Assembly: GCA_000621905.1 (NCBI GenBank)
Contig: JHXB01000002.1
Coordinates: 248,001-312,000 of the forward strand
DNA length: 64,000 bases
Direction: 5' to 3'
Source of the DNA: Lachnospiraceae bacterium NC2004
Lineage (GTDB): Bacteria; Bacillota; Clostridia; Lachnospirales; Lachnospiraceae
Below, piece by piece: positions 42,116-51,217 of this stretch. The notes below the pieces were generated by a model. The model was not told where the DNA came from. It saw only the letters and a program-made list of their open reading frames with translations, and searched no databases. Each line of letters begins with the position of its first letter. The first letter of the stretch is position 1. The translations under genes and the position numbers were made by a program.

Positions 42116-43528
42116 ATGGGCGGATTTTTTGGCGTTGCAAGCAAGGAGAATTGCGTTTTTGATTTATTTTTCGGAATAGATTATCATTCACATTTGGGAA
42201 CAAGAAGAGGCGGAATGGCTGTTTATGACAGCGAGAAGGGCTTTGACAGAGCTATTCACAACATTGAGAACTCACCTTTCAGAACCAAATTCGATAAAGA
42301 TGTCAAGGAGATGGAAGGTAACTACGGTATTGGCTGTATTTCGGATTACGAGCCACAGCCACTTATTGTAAGGTCGCATCACGGAACATTTGCAATCACT
42401 ACTGTAAGCAAGATTAACAACAGTGATGAGATTGTAGATAAGCTTTTTGAAAATGGTAACTCGCATTTTCTTGAGATGAGCGGCGGAGATATCAATGCTA
42501 CCGAGCTTGTGGCTGCTATAATCAATCAGAAGGAGAACTTAATAGAGGGTATCCAATATGCCTTAGAGCTTGTTGATGGTTCTTTGTCACTCCTTCTTAT
42601 GACTCCTAAAGGAGTGTATGTTGCAAGGGATAGGTTAGGTCGTACACCTATAGCTATCGGTAAAAATGAGAATGGATATTGCGCAAGCTTCGAGGATTTC
42701 GCATTTATGAAGCTTGATTACGAGAAATATAAAGAATTGGGACCGGGCGAGATTGTGGTTCTTACTGAGGATTCATGTAAGACATTGGTTGAGCCTGGCA
42801 AAGATATGAGGATATGTACTTTCCTTTGGGTTTACTATGGATATCCGTCAAGCAGCTACGAGGGAATCAGAGTTGAGAAGATGCGTTACAACTGTGGTGC
42901 ATGTCTTGCTAAGCGTGATACGGTTAAGCCTGATATAGTTGCAGGTGTACCGGATTCAGGAACTGCTCATGCGGTTGGATATTCTAACGAGTCAGGAGTA
43001 CCATTTTCAAGACCGTTTATCAAGTATACTCCTACCTGGCCTAGATCGTTTATGCCAACTATACAGAATAAGCGTAATCTTATCGCTAAGATGAAGCTGA
43101 TTGCTGTTCATGACCTTATCAAGGACAAGAGCATGTTGCTTATAGACGATTCTATTGTAAGAGGTACTCAGATGCGAGAGACAGTAGAGTTCCTATATGA
43201 GAATGGTGCCAAGGAAGTTCACATCAGACCTGCCTGCCCACCACTTGTTTATGCTTGTAAGTACCTTAACTTCTCTAGATCTCAGTCGGAGATGGATCTT
43301 ATCACAAGACGAGTGATTGCAGATTTAGAGGGAACTAAAGATGTTTCTGATGAAGTGCTTAAAGAATACGCCGATCCTGATTCTCCTAAGTACGAGAAGA
43401 TGGTTGAGGAGATTAGAAAGGAACTTCATTTTACAAGTCTTAGATTTAACAGATTAGACGATATGATAGAAGCTACAGGGCTTCCTAAGGATAAGCTTTG
43501 TACTTACTGCTGGGATGGCAGAGAGTAG
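42116..43528 (+). CDS. PurF-like amidophosphoribosyltransferase lacking the glutaminase cysteine
   Basis: 470 residues, colinear with PurF. The N-terminal class II glutamine amidotransferase domain starts MGGFFGVAS where active PurF starts MCGI, so the catalytic N-terminal Cys is replaced by Gly. The usual QHRGQES segment reads SHLGTRRGGMAVYD. The phosphoribosyl-transferase half is intact: GVPDSGTAHAVG and LLIDDSIVRGTQ hold the PRPP loop, and clustered Cys near the end could bind a cluster. It should still bind PRPP and might use free ammonia, or regulate. It is not among other purine genes; it lies before a CysQ-like phosphatase. Several Clostridia carry such a paralog beside a normal PurF, but I cannot verify that here. 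Confidence 0.75.
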   Translation: MGGFFGVASKENCVFDLFFGIDYHSHLGTRRGGMAVYDSEKGFDRAIHNIENSPFRTKFDKDVKEMEGNYGIGCISDYEPQPLIVRSHHGTFAITTVSKINNSDEIVDKLFENGNSHFLEMSGGDINATELVAAIINQKENLIEGIQYALELVDGSLSLLLMTPKGVYVARDRLGRTPIAIGKNENGYCASFEDFAFMKLDYEKYKELGPGEIVVLTEDSCKTLVEPGKDMRICTFLWVYYGYPSSSYEGIRVEKMRYNCGACLAKRDTVKPDIVAGVPDSGTAHAVGYSNESGVPFSRPFIKYTPTWPRSFMPTIQNKRNLIAKMKLIAVHDLIKDKSMLLIDDSIVRGTQMRETVEFLYENGAKEVHIRPACPPLVYACKYLNFSRSQSEMDLITRRVIADLEGTKDVSDEVLKEYADPDSPKYEKMVEEIRKELHFTSLRFNRLDDMIEATGLPKDKLCTYCWDGRE

Positions 43529-43536
43529 GAGTTAAT

Positions 43537-44322
43537 ATGGATTATTCTAAGGAGATGGAGCTTGCTAAGGAGTTGGCAGTTAAAGCCGGTGAGGCTATCA
43601 TGAAGGTATATGAGACGGATGATTTTGACATTTCCTATAAGGAGGACAACTCGCCTCTTACTAAAGCTGACCGGGCGGCCAACGACATAATTGTTCCTGC
43701 TCTAAAGGAAGCATTTCCTGAATATGCAGTGCTTTCTGAAGAAGAGAAGGACGATTTGAAGAGATTAGACAACGATTATTGCTTTGTTATTGACCCACTT
43801 GACGGAACTAAGGAGTTCATTAAGAGGAATGGTCAATTTACCGTTAACATAGCGCTTTCTTATAAACATAGATCTGTTATGGGAGTGATTTATGTTCCGG
43901 TGAGCAAGGAATTATATTATGGCTACAAGGGCTTTGGCGCCTATGTAGACAACGATAAAGGCAAGGGTATCAGACTTAATGTCAGTGATAATATTGACAA
44001 GACTGCGTTAAGGATGGTTATGAGCAGCTCTCACGGAGACGAGAGGGTTGACAGCCTTGTTGAGAAGTACAACATTAAAGAACATGTTTCAATGGGTAGC
44101 TCTTTAAAGGGGTGTATAATTGCCGGTGGGGAGGCAGATATTTACTACCGATACAAGCCGACTATGGAGTGGGATACAGCGGCGATGCAACTTATTGTTG
44201 AGGAGGCAGGAGGCATATTTAGACAGACCGATGACTCCGAAATGTTGTATAATAGAGAGAATAGCGTTAACGAGATAGGCTTTTATATTCTTAATTCAAT
44301 TGAGAATAAGCTTAGCTTATAG
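43537..44322 (+). CDS. cysQ: 3'(2'),5'-bisphosphate nucleotidase / inositol monophosphatase family (CysQ-like)
   Basis: 261 residues from ATG 43537, which follows TAGGAG. LSEE and IDPLDGTKEFIKRNGQFTVNIAL supply the Mg2+/Li+ phosphatase motif, and EWDTAAMQLIVEEAGG is the second signature. The combination, with KEF in place of more general residues, fits CysQ, which removes the 3'-phosphate of PAP from sulfate metabolism. Inositol monophosphatase is the alternative. It starts 8 bases after the PurF-like gene and precedes the EAL-domain gene, so it is within one transcription unit. No other sulfate genes are seen. Confidence 0.82.
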   Translation: MDYSKEMELAKELAVKAGEAIMKVYETDDFDISYKEDNSPLTKADRAANDIIVPALKEAFPEYAVLSEEEKDDLKRLDNDYCFVIDPLDGTKEFIKRNGQFTVNIALSYKHRSVMGVIYVPVSKELYYGYKGFGAYVDNDKGKGIRLNVSDNIDKTALRMVMSSSHGDERVDSLVEKYNIKEHVSMGSSLKGCIIAGGEADIYYRYKPTMEWDTAAMQLIVEEAGGIFRQTDDSEMLYNRENSVNEIGFYILNSIENKLSL

Positions 44323-44347
44323 TTTTGTGATTAGATAGGGTGAAAAC

Positions 44348-46036
44348 ATGTCAGATAGTTGTGGTGTTTGCAGAGAACTTACCAATATAATTGATGAGAT
44401 TAACATTCATGATTGTGATACGCATAGTGTTCATACTAAGATTGTTAGCATTTTAAAGAATTATGCTCACACTCTTCGACTTGGTAAAGTTGAGGTTGTG
44501 GAGTATATAACTCCTAATCTTTTCTTTCCGTTAGGAGATAAGAGGACGTTTAAGAGTGAGTATGCTCATGTCGATGATTACGACGATAATGCTATCATTT
44601 TCGAGATGGATGAGCTTATTCATACAGTATGCACGTTTAAGATTCAGCCCGAGGCGGGATATGTATGGAATGAGAGTGAGAAGAATGCTGTTATGAGGGT
44701 TAGCAAGCTGATTGCTATCATCATTTCAAGATGTGAGTATCTCTCTTATTTAGAGAAGGTTGAGTATCTTGATACTATGACCGGTCTTATTAATTCAGGT
44801 GGATTGAGAAGGATTGGAATATCTCTTCAGGATAAACAGCTTATAGGCAACTATGTTGGCGCGTGGGTTAACCTGAAGAGCTTTAAGTACACTAACAAGA
44901 AGTTTGGGCCTAAAGTAGGAGACCAGATTATTAAGTATTTTGGCAGTGTATGCAGGAAGCTTGTTGATAATCTTGAAGGCGACAACTATGTATCGAGATT
45001 TGGAGGAGACAATTATTTCTTCCTTGTTTTAAGAGAGAATGCATCTAAGGTTCTTGAGGGAATTAAGAATATAGAATATACGTTAGAGATTTTTGATGAG
45101 CAGACGATTATAAAGGTACCGGCTAGAGCCGGATTGTTTGACAACTTTAACGGAGCAACCATGGCAGAGATTATCGCCGGAACCAATTTTGCGTTGGATA
45201 CAGCAAGAGCCAAGAACCTTGATGTGGTGTGGTTTGATAAGGAAATGGGCGAGAAGATCATGCACTCTAAGCGTATGGTTATGGAGTTCCCGGGTGCCAT
45301 GAAGAAAGGTGATATTGTTCCTTACTATCAACCTAGGGTTTCATCCGATGAAAGAGAGCTTTGCGGCGCTGAGGCTTTAGTTCGCTGGAAACAGGGGGAT
45401 AAAGTGTTGCCGCCGGCAGCATTTCTACCTGCTATCGAGAGAGAGGGAAGCGTCAGAGAACTCGATCTTTATATGTTAGAATGTGTATGTAGAGATTTAA
45501 GAGATTGGCTTGATAGAGGAATTGAGCCGGTTAGAACTTCGGTGAATTATTCGAGAGTCAACTTATCTAATCCTAAGTTGGTTGATCAGACGATTGATAT
45601 TATCAAGAAATATAATATCGATAGCAGATATATTGAGATAGAGATAACCGAGACGGCCGATATGGAAGATGGCGATGTACTAGCGGAGTTCATGAGTAAC
45701 ATGCGCGATAACAACGTCAAGATTTCCATGGATGATTTCGGAACAGGTTATTCTTCTTTATATCTTTTTAAGGACAGGACTTTTGATATTGTTAAGATTG
45801 ACAAATCATTTATTGACAATATTACTAAGGATCTTCCAAAAGACAAGATAGTCCTTAACAATATGATCAGGATGCTTAAGGAACTTGATGTCGAGATAAC
45901 GGCAGAAGGTGTCGAGAGCGAGGAACAGATTGACTTCCTTAAGGACTGTGGATGTCAGGTTATTCAAGGGTATATATTTGATCATCCTTTGCCGCATGAT
46001 GAATTTGAGCAGAGGTTAATCAATAGAAAATATTAG
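44348..46036 (+). CDS. Cytoplasmic GGDEF-EAL protein with active-looking EAL domain
   Basis: 562 residues without membrane segments. The N-terminal 130 residues form a possible GAF-like sensor. The GGDEF domain has its loop as RFGGDNYFF, so the key Glu is missing and cyclase activity is doubtful. The EAL domain (about 310-560) has GAEALVRW, SVNYSRVN, EITETAD, DDFGTGYSS, KIDKS and EGVES, so it should hydrolyse c-di-GMP. It is followed 12 bases later by an HPt protein, so the pair may form part of a phosphorelay that controls c-di-GMP. A second EAL protein lies at 24.8 kb. Confidence 0.85.
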   Translation: MSDSCGVCRELTNIIDEINIHDCDTHSVHTKIVSILKNYAHTLRLGKVEVVEYITPNLFFPLGDKRTFKSEYAHVDDYDDNAIIFEMDELIHTVCTFKIQPEAGYVWNESEKNAVMRVSKLIAIIISRCEYLSYLEKVEYLDTMTGLINSGGLRRIGISLQDKQLIGNYVGAWVNLKSFKYTNKKFGPKVGDQIIKYFGSVCRKLVDNLEGDNYVSRFGGDNYFFLVLRENASKVLEGIKNIEYTLEIFDEQTIIKVPARAGLFDNFNGATMAEIIAGTNFALDTARAKNLDVVWFDKEMGEKIMHSKRMVMEFPGAMKKGDIVPYYQPRVSSDERELCGAEALVRWKQGDKVLPPAAFLPAIEREGSVRELDLYMLECVCRDLRDWLDRGIEPVRTSVNYSRVNLSNPKLVDQTIDIIKKYNIDSRYIEIEITETADMEDGDVLAEFMSNMRDNNVKISMDDFGTGYSSLYLFKDRTFDIVKIDKSFIDNITKDLPKDKIVLNNMIRMLKELDVEITAEGVESEEQIDFLKDCGCQVIQGYIFDHPLPHDEFEQRLINRKY

Positions 46037-46048
46037 GAGGAGTTTAAT

Positions 46049-46534
46049 ATGTTTAAGAATCTTTTTTCAAAGAACAAAGGGGTTGAGGAACCAAAAGAGG
46101 AGAAGGTCGAAACTTCTGTTGACAGTGTTGCTAAAGAGCCTGAATTTGAGATTCCTAAAGTGCTTGTTAACAAGAGTATAGGAATGGAGAACTGTGGAGA
46201 GATGGAGGACATGCTTAAGGAGATGCTTGAGATGTTCGTTGATACCAAGGCAGAGAAGAAGGGCGAGATAGAAGAAGATTATAAGAATGAGGATTGGGTT
46301 AATTACCAGATTCATGTTCACGCTTTAAAATCAACTTCTCTTACGGTTGGCCTTGAGCCGCTACATTATCTTGCCAAAGATGTCGAGCTTAGCGCTAAGG
46401 AGATGCTTGCGGACGAGACTAAGAAGGAGCAGAAGGTTGCATTTATCAAGGCTAACCATGACAATCTTATGAAGCTTTATGACGCTTCCTGTGAGGCAGC
46501 CACAGAGCTAGCTGATAGTATAGTGGTTGATTAG
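46049..46534 (+). CDS. HPt (histidine phosphotransfer) domain protein
   Basis: 161 residues. A Lys/Glu-rich N-terminal linker of about 45 residues precedes a four-helix HPt domain. IHVHALKSTSLTVGLEPL gives the phosphorylated His 91 in the HALKS motif, followed by hydrophobic and charged residues at the usual spacing. It should pass phosphoryl groups between a receiver and a hybrid kinase. It has no kinase neighbour. The RBS AGGAGG lies in the 12-base gap after the EAL gene. A strong terminator closes the operon. Confidence 0.82.
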   Translation: MFKNLFSKNKGVEEPKEEKVETSVDSVAKEPEFEIPKVLVNKSIGMENCGEMEDMLKEMLEMFVDTKAEKKGEIEEDYKNEDWVNYQIHVHALKSTSLTVGLEPLHYLAKDVELSAKEMLADETKKEQKVAFIKANHDNLMKLYDASCEAATELADSIVVD

Positions 46535-46542
46535 TTGAGTTC

Positions 46543-46612
46543 TGTCATGACTTCGCGAAGCGAAGAATCTTATTAAGATCCTTCGGAACAAGGTTCCTAA
46601 AGGTGATACATA
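46543..46612. repeat. CATTCTGAGCG-type repeat, compact pair
   Basis: CTGTCATGACTTCGCGAAGCGAAGAATC joins AAGATCCTTCGGAACAAGGTTCC head to head. It starts a few bases after the HPt gene. Confidence 0.7.
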
Positions 46613-46639
46613 GTTTTTTGTTATATATTGTTGTTTATA

Positions 46640-46672
46640 CAGACTTAAGTTTTACTTAGGTCTGTTTTTTTA
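46640..46672 (+). terminator. Terminator after the HPt gene
   Basis: CAGACTTAAG (46640-46649) pairs with CTTAGGTCTG (46655-46664) around TTTTA, then seven T. Confidence 0.85.
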
Positions 46673-46742
46673 CTTTCATTTTACTTTTCTGTTATATCAT
46701 CCTAATCGTAGTAAAGAAAATGTTATAGATAGGAGAGATAAG

Positions 46743-48842
46743 ATGGATAAGATTGCAGAGAAAATAGTCAATTTAAGAATCCCAATACTAATCTCAACGA
46801 TGGTGCTTCTCATTGTAATGATTATCTGTGCATTTAATGTAAAGATTAATTACAATATGATGGATTATCTTCCGGAGCAAGCCAATTCAACTAAGGCGAT
46901 AAAGCTTATGGAGGAGAACTTCGACGAAGCGATGGCTAACTGTAACGTTATGGTTAGTGATGTGTCAATCACAGAGGCACTTGATATAAAGGATAAGCTT
47001 TCTGACATTGACGCGGTAACTGATGTCAAATGGCTAGATGACGTAGCAGATATATCAAAGCCTTTGACTATGCAGGATGAAGAAACTGTTGAAATGTATT
47101 ATAACAACAAAGATGCTCTTTTCTCGGTTGCAATTGAGGAGGGCAAGGAAAGAGACGGAGTTAATGCGATTAAGGAAATGTTAGGAGACGATGCTTGTCT
47201 TACGGGAAATGCAGTTTCACAGGCGACTTCACAGAATCTGGCAGTTTCGCAGGCGACCAAGTCGATTATGCTTATAGGTCCGTTAATCATTATAGTGCTG
47301 TTGCTTTCAACTACAAGTTATCTAGAGCCACTCTTATATCTAAATACCATAGGAATAGCAGTCGGAATAAACTGGGGACTTCAGATATTTAACGGAGAAA
47401 TGTCATATGTAACCATGGCTGTAAGCCCAATCTTACAGATGGCTGTATCATTGGATTACGCAGTGTTCCTATGTGGAAGTTTTGAAGAGAAACGAAAGCA
47501 ATATGACAGTGTAACAGTAGCTATGAAGGAGGCAATCAAGGAATCATTTAAGGCGATAACTGCAAGCGCGGCTACAACACTTTTTGGATTCGTGGCATTG
47601 ATATTTATGGACTTTAAGGTTGGAGCTGATATGGGAATATCACTTGTGAGAGGTGTGATTCTAAGCTTTTTGGCGGTTATTCTACTTATGCCTTCGCTTT
47701 TACTGATCTGCTATAAGATTTCTGACAGATTAAAGCACAAGAGAATACTTCCTGATTTCAGACGTTCGGGAAATGTGTTGCTTAAAACAAGAATTCCGGT
47801 GTTGATTGTAATTGCGGCACTTTCACTTCCTGCATATTTAGGACAGCTTAATAATTCTTTTATATACGGTTCCGGAGAACCGGATCCTAAGAGTGAGCTT
47901 GCTGTGGATGCCAACAGAATAGCAGAGAGTTTTGTTGACCATACAGTTGTTGCACTTTTAGTACCTAATAACGATTCAACGGCTGAGACGCTACTCTCTA
48001 AAGAGCTTGAAGGTAATGATTATGTTACAGATGTAATATCATATGCAAATGTTGTAAGTAACAAGATTCCGTCCGCTTGGATCGGAAAGGATGTTACCAA
48101 GAGTTTTTATTCAGAAGATTTATGTAGAATAATTGTATATACCGACACTGCAGAGGAAGGAGAGCGGGCATTTGAAGCGGTGAATGACATAAAAGAGACT
48201 GCATCTAAATATTATCCTGATGATGAAATTTATATGTGCGGACAGAGCGCTAACATGTACGATATGAAGAAAACTGTTGAAGCGGACAGCAAGAGAGTTG
48301 ATCTAATAACCATATTGGCGGTATTAATTGTACTTCTAATAGAGTTTAAGTCTATAGCGCTTCCGGTGATTATGGTATTGGTTATTAAGATTGCTGTATG
48401 GATAAATATGTCGATTCCTTACTTTACCGGAGAGCCACTTGCGTATATAGGTTATCTGGTTGTCGGAACGGTTATGATGGGTGCAACTATAGACTATGCA
48501 ATACTCCTTACGGAACATTACATAAAATACAGAAAAGAGCTTCCTAAGATGGAAGCGATGAAGAAGACTTTAGGGCAGGTTGTTAAATCTGCAATGGTAT
48601 CTGCTATGATTTTAGCGGTTGCAGGTTTCTCACTTGGGATGTCATCGTCAGAACAGATAGTTAAAGCGCTAGGGCTATTGTTAGGAAAAGGCGCACTGAT
48701 AGCATTTGCCTTATCAATAACATTATTGCCGGCATTGCTTCTGTTGTTTGATAAGGTGATTGAAAAGACTACATATAAGGCGAATTTTTGTAAGAAAGAA
48801 TCTAAAGAATATGAAGCGCAAAAAAGAGGCGTGCTAGTGTAG
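46743..48842 (+). CDS. MMPL/RND-family exporter
   Basis: 699 residues with the MMPL layout. One N-terminal membrane helix (about 12-33) and an extracytoplasmic domain come first. A five-helix bundle at about 175-330 follows. A second single helix at about 345, another outer domain, and a final bundle (about 515-675) complete it. The tail is cytoplasmic and hydrophilic. Motifs such as MAVSLDYAVFLCGSFEE and GATIDYAILLTEHYIKYRKE in the two bundles are typical of the proton-relay Asp/Tyr in MMPL proteins. It should export a lipid, drug or peptide using proton force. It heads a four-gene operon; the next gene is a secreted Leu/Gly-heptad protein that may be its partner. Confidence 0.88.
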   Translation: MDKIAEKIVNLRIPILISTMVLLIVMIICAFNVKINYNMMDYLPEQANSTKAIKLMEENFDEAMANCNVMVSDVSITEALDIKDKLSDIDAVTDVKWLDDVADISKPLTMQDEETVEMYYNNKDALFSVAIEEGKERDGVNAIKEMLGDDACLTGNAVSQATSQNLAVSQATKSIMLIGPLIIIVLLLSTTSYLEPLLYLNTIGIAVGINWGLQIFNGEMSYVTMAVSPILQMAVSLDYAVFLCGSFEEKRKQYDSVTVAMKEAIKESFKAITASAATTLFGFVALIFMDFKVGADMGISLVRGVILSFLAVILLMPSLLLICYKISDRLKHKRILPDFRRSGNVLLKTRIPVLIVIAALSLPAYLGQLNNSFIYGSGEPDPKSELAVDANRIAESFVDHTVVALLVPNNDSTAETLLSKELEGNDYVTDVISYANVVSNKIPSAWIGKDVTKSFYSEDLCRIIVYTDTAEEGERAFEAVNDIKETASKYYPDDEIYMCGQSANMYDMKKTVEADSKRVDLITILAVLIVLLIEFKSIALPVIMVLVIKIAVWINMSIPYFTGEPLAYIGYLVVGTVMMGATIDYAILLTEHYIKYRKELPKMEAMKKTLGQVVKSAMVSAMILAVAGFSLGMSSSEQIVKALGLLLGKGALIAFALSITLLPALLLLFDKVIEKTTYKANFCKKESKEYEAQKRGVLV

Positions 48843-48857
48843 AATGGAGGAATTAAT

Positions 48858-50498
48858 ATGAGAGTAAAATCAGTAATAGCAATGGTGATGACAGCGGCGT
48901 TGGTGGTATCGACGATATCATTTGGCGTGTATAAAAGCAACCATAAGGAGCCTGTGGTTAAAGATGTAAAAGCGGCAAATAATAATGCTGCAACCAATAA
49001 TAAGCTTAATTTAAGTGGCGATGCGATTTACACAAAGGATGAAAACGTATACGGAGTTTTAAACCTTGATGGAAGTGTGTCGGAAATGTATGTGGTTAAT
49101 CAGTTTGAAGTTGAAAAAGAGGGTGTTATAAAGGATTTGGGTAATTATGAAAATGTTACTAATCTAACCAATCCTGAAGAGATCGTTACCGACGGGAATG
49201 AGCATAGTTTCGTCGCTGATAAGGGATACTTTTACTATCAGGGTGAAGTTGGTAATAAAGAGATGCCTTGGACATTTGATGTAAAATATTATTTAGATGA
49301 TGAAGAAATCCTTGGAGATGAATTAGCTGGAAAGAGTGGCAGGTTTAGAACTGAAATAAAGGTTAAGAATAGTTCTAAGGAATATAAAGACTTTTATGAG
49401 AATTATCTTCTTCAGATATCTATGACTCTTGATAATGAAAAAGCAAGTAATATCAATGCGGATGATGGCCAGATTGCAGATGCCGGAACTTCTAAACAGA
49501 TTAATTATACAGTGCTTCCCGGCAAGGAGGGAACTTTTAAGTTGGAGGCTGATGTAATTGATTTTAGCATGGCAGGAATATCTATTGCTGCTGTTCCATA
49601 TTCTATGAATGTAGAATTACCTGATACAGACTCTATGGCCGAAGGACTTACTAAGCTGTCGGATGGCGTTTCTAAACTTGATGAGGGAGCCGGTAAACTA
49701 GATGATGGTGTTTCAGAGTTGGCTGATGGTGTCGAGAAATATGTAGGAGGAATCAAGAAGTTCAATACAGGCTTAAGCACGGTAAATGAGAATTACTCCA
49801 AGTTAAGTGAAGGTGGTACCAAGATTGTTAAAGGATCATCAGGAATTAATAGTGGATTAGCTCAATTATCAAAGAATAAAGAAAGTATAGACAGTGGTTC
49901 AGATTCAATTAATAAGGCACTGTCCGGCTTAAAAAGCAGAATATCAGATATGGATCTTTCAAGTCTTAGTGACGAAGACAGAGCGATACTAGTTGGAACA
50001 ATCAATTCTTTAGCGGATAATTACGGTGAGTTTAACAGTGGCATTAAAGCATACACTAAAGGAGTTGAGAATATAGCTGACGGATATAATAAGTTTGATA
50101 GTGGATTAAGTGATTATGTGTCAGGCGTTAAGAAAATGGGTGAAGGGATTGATAAGCTGGCTTCCGGAAGTAAGAAACTTGCCGACAACGGAGGTAAGCT
50201 TTGTGATGGATTAAAAGAACTATCATCCGGACTTAGTGAATATAAAGAAGGAACAGGTGAGTTTGCTGATAAAGTATCTGATATGCCGGATGAGATGGAC
50301 AAGCAGATAGATGAAATGATGAGCGATTATGTTAAGGAATATGATGCGGTATCATTTGCAAATGCAAAAAATAGAAATATCAATGCTGTTCAGTTTATCA
50401 TTAAGACCAAGGATATCAAGACTGAAGATGTTGTAAAGAAAGTTGAAGAAGAGGAAGTTCCGAGCTTTGCTGAGAGGGTTGCTAAATTGTTTAAATAA
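48858..50498 (+). CDS. Exported Leu-Gly heptad-repeat coiled-coil protein, partner of the exporter
   Basis: 546 residues. A signal/anchor helix (about 4-24) is followed by a beta-rich domain to residue 260. A long region (about 264-467) follows, built of heptads with Leu and Gly at fixed places (LSDGVSKLDEGAGKLDDG, LASGSKKLADNG). These xxxLxxG repeats are known from YhgE/Pip-type envelope proteins and from proteins encoded next to MMPL pumps. The C-terminus is acidic with no second membrane helix. The repeat could form a long coiled coil spanning the wall. It is 16 bases after the exporter and upstream of a two-component system. The function is inferred from this linkage. Confidence 0.75.
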   Translation: MRVKSVIAMVMTAALVVSTISFGVYKSNHKEPVVKDVKAANNNAATNNKLNLSGDAIYTKDENVYGVLNLDGSVSEMYVVNQFEVEKEGVIKDLGNYENVTNLTNPEEIVTDGNEHSFVADKGYFYYQGEVGNKEMPWTFDVKYYLDDEEILGDELAGKSGRFRTEIKVKNSSKEYKDFYENYLLQISMTLDNEKASNINADDGQIADAGTSKQINYTVLPGKEGTFKLEADVIDFSMAGISIAAVPYSMNVELPDTDSMAEGLTKLSDGVSKLDEGAGKLDDGVSELADGVEKYVGGIKKFNTGLSTVNENYSKLSEGGTKIVKGSSGINSGLAQLSKNKESIDSGSDSINKALSGLKSRISDMDLSSLSDEDRAILVGTINSLADNYGEFNSGIKAYTKGVENIADGYNKFDSGLSDYVSGVKKMGEGIDKLASGSKKLADNGGKLCDGLKELSSGLSEYKEGTGEFADKVSDMPDEMDKQIDEMMSDYVKEYDAVSFANAKNRNINAVQFIIKTKDIKTEDVVKKVEEEEVPSFAERVAKLFK

Positions 50499-50535
50499 TT
50501 ATAAAATGTAAGAAATGTGAGTAGGAGGCGTCATT

Positions 50536-51204
50536 ATGGTTAAGATTTTGTTGATTGAAGATGAAAAAGCTGTAAGGTTGCTAACCAAGGCTAAACTTAA
50601 AGATAAATACGAAATCTTAGAGGCGGCTAATGGTGAGGAAGCTTTGGATGTCATTGACTCTGTGAAGGTTGACTTGATTATTGCCGACATAATGATGCCT
50701 GAGATGAATGGATACGAGTTTGTTGAAGAATTAAGGGCTGCAGAGGATTACACTCCAGTTATTATGCTTACGGCGATGGATACGTTTGAGCATAAGAAGA
50801 AAGGGTTCTCACTGGGGATTGATGATTACCTTACGAAGCCTATCAACTATGAAGAGTTAGAGTGGCATATTGAGGCTATATTAAGAAGAGCTAAGATTAA
50901 CAGTGACAAGGAGATTGTCGTTGGAGAGTTTCATTTGTCAGAGGATACCAAAACCGCTATTTATAAGGGCGAGAGTATTGATTTGACGGACATCGAATTT
51001 AAGCTGATACATAAGTTTTTGTCGTATCCTTCGGTGATTTTTACTAAGCAGCAGATTATGGATGATGTGTGGGGCTATGATTCTGATTCGGATTACAATA
51101 CCATCAAGACTTATATCAACAGACTAAGGAATAAGTTCGCCGATTGCGGTGAGTTTGAGATAGTGTCGGTTAGAGGTGTTGGCTATAAGGCAGTAATCAA
51201 TTAG
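50536..51204 (+). CDS. OmpR-family response regulator
   Basis: 222 residues. The receiver domain opens with ILLIEDEKAVRLLTKAKL and carries the phospho-accepting Asp 51 in LIIADIMMPEMNGYEF. It also has the conserved Thr and Lys in MLTAMD and YLTKPI. A winged-helix DNA-binding domain of the OmpR type is at the C-terminus (VFHLSEDT region to VRGVGYKA). It is followed 13 bases later by its cognate histidine kinase. It probably controls the exporter operon in which it lies. No direct operator repeat was found upstream of the exporter. Confidence 0.92.
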   Translation: MVKILLIEDEKAVRLLTKAKLKDKYEILEAANGEEALDVIDSVKVDLIIADIMMPEMNGYEFVEELRAAEDYTPVIMLTAMDTFEHKKKGFSLGIDDYLTKPINYEELEWHIEAILRRAKINSDKEIVVGEFHLSEDTKTAIYKGESIDLTDIEFKLIHKFLSYPSVIFTKQQIMDDVWGYDSDSDYNTIKTYINRLRNKFADCGEFEIVSVRGVGYKAVIN

Positions 51205-51217
51205 AAAGGTGGAGAAT

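Noticed and set aside
46640-46672. Riboswitch upstream of the MMPL exporter operon.
   Set aside because: The structure is a simple hairpin with a T-run after the HPt gene. It fits an ordinary terminator with no aptamer-like conserved core.
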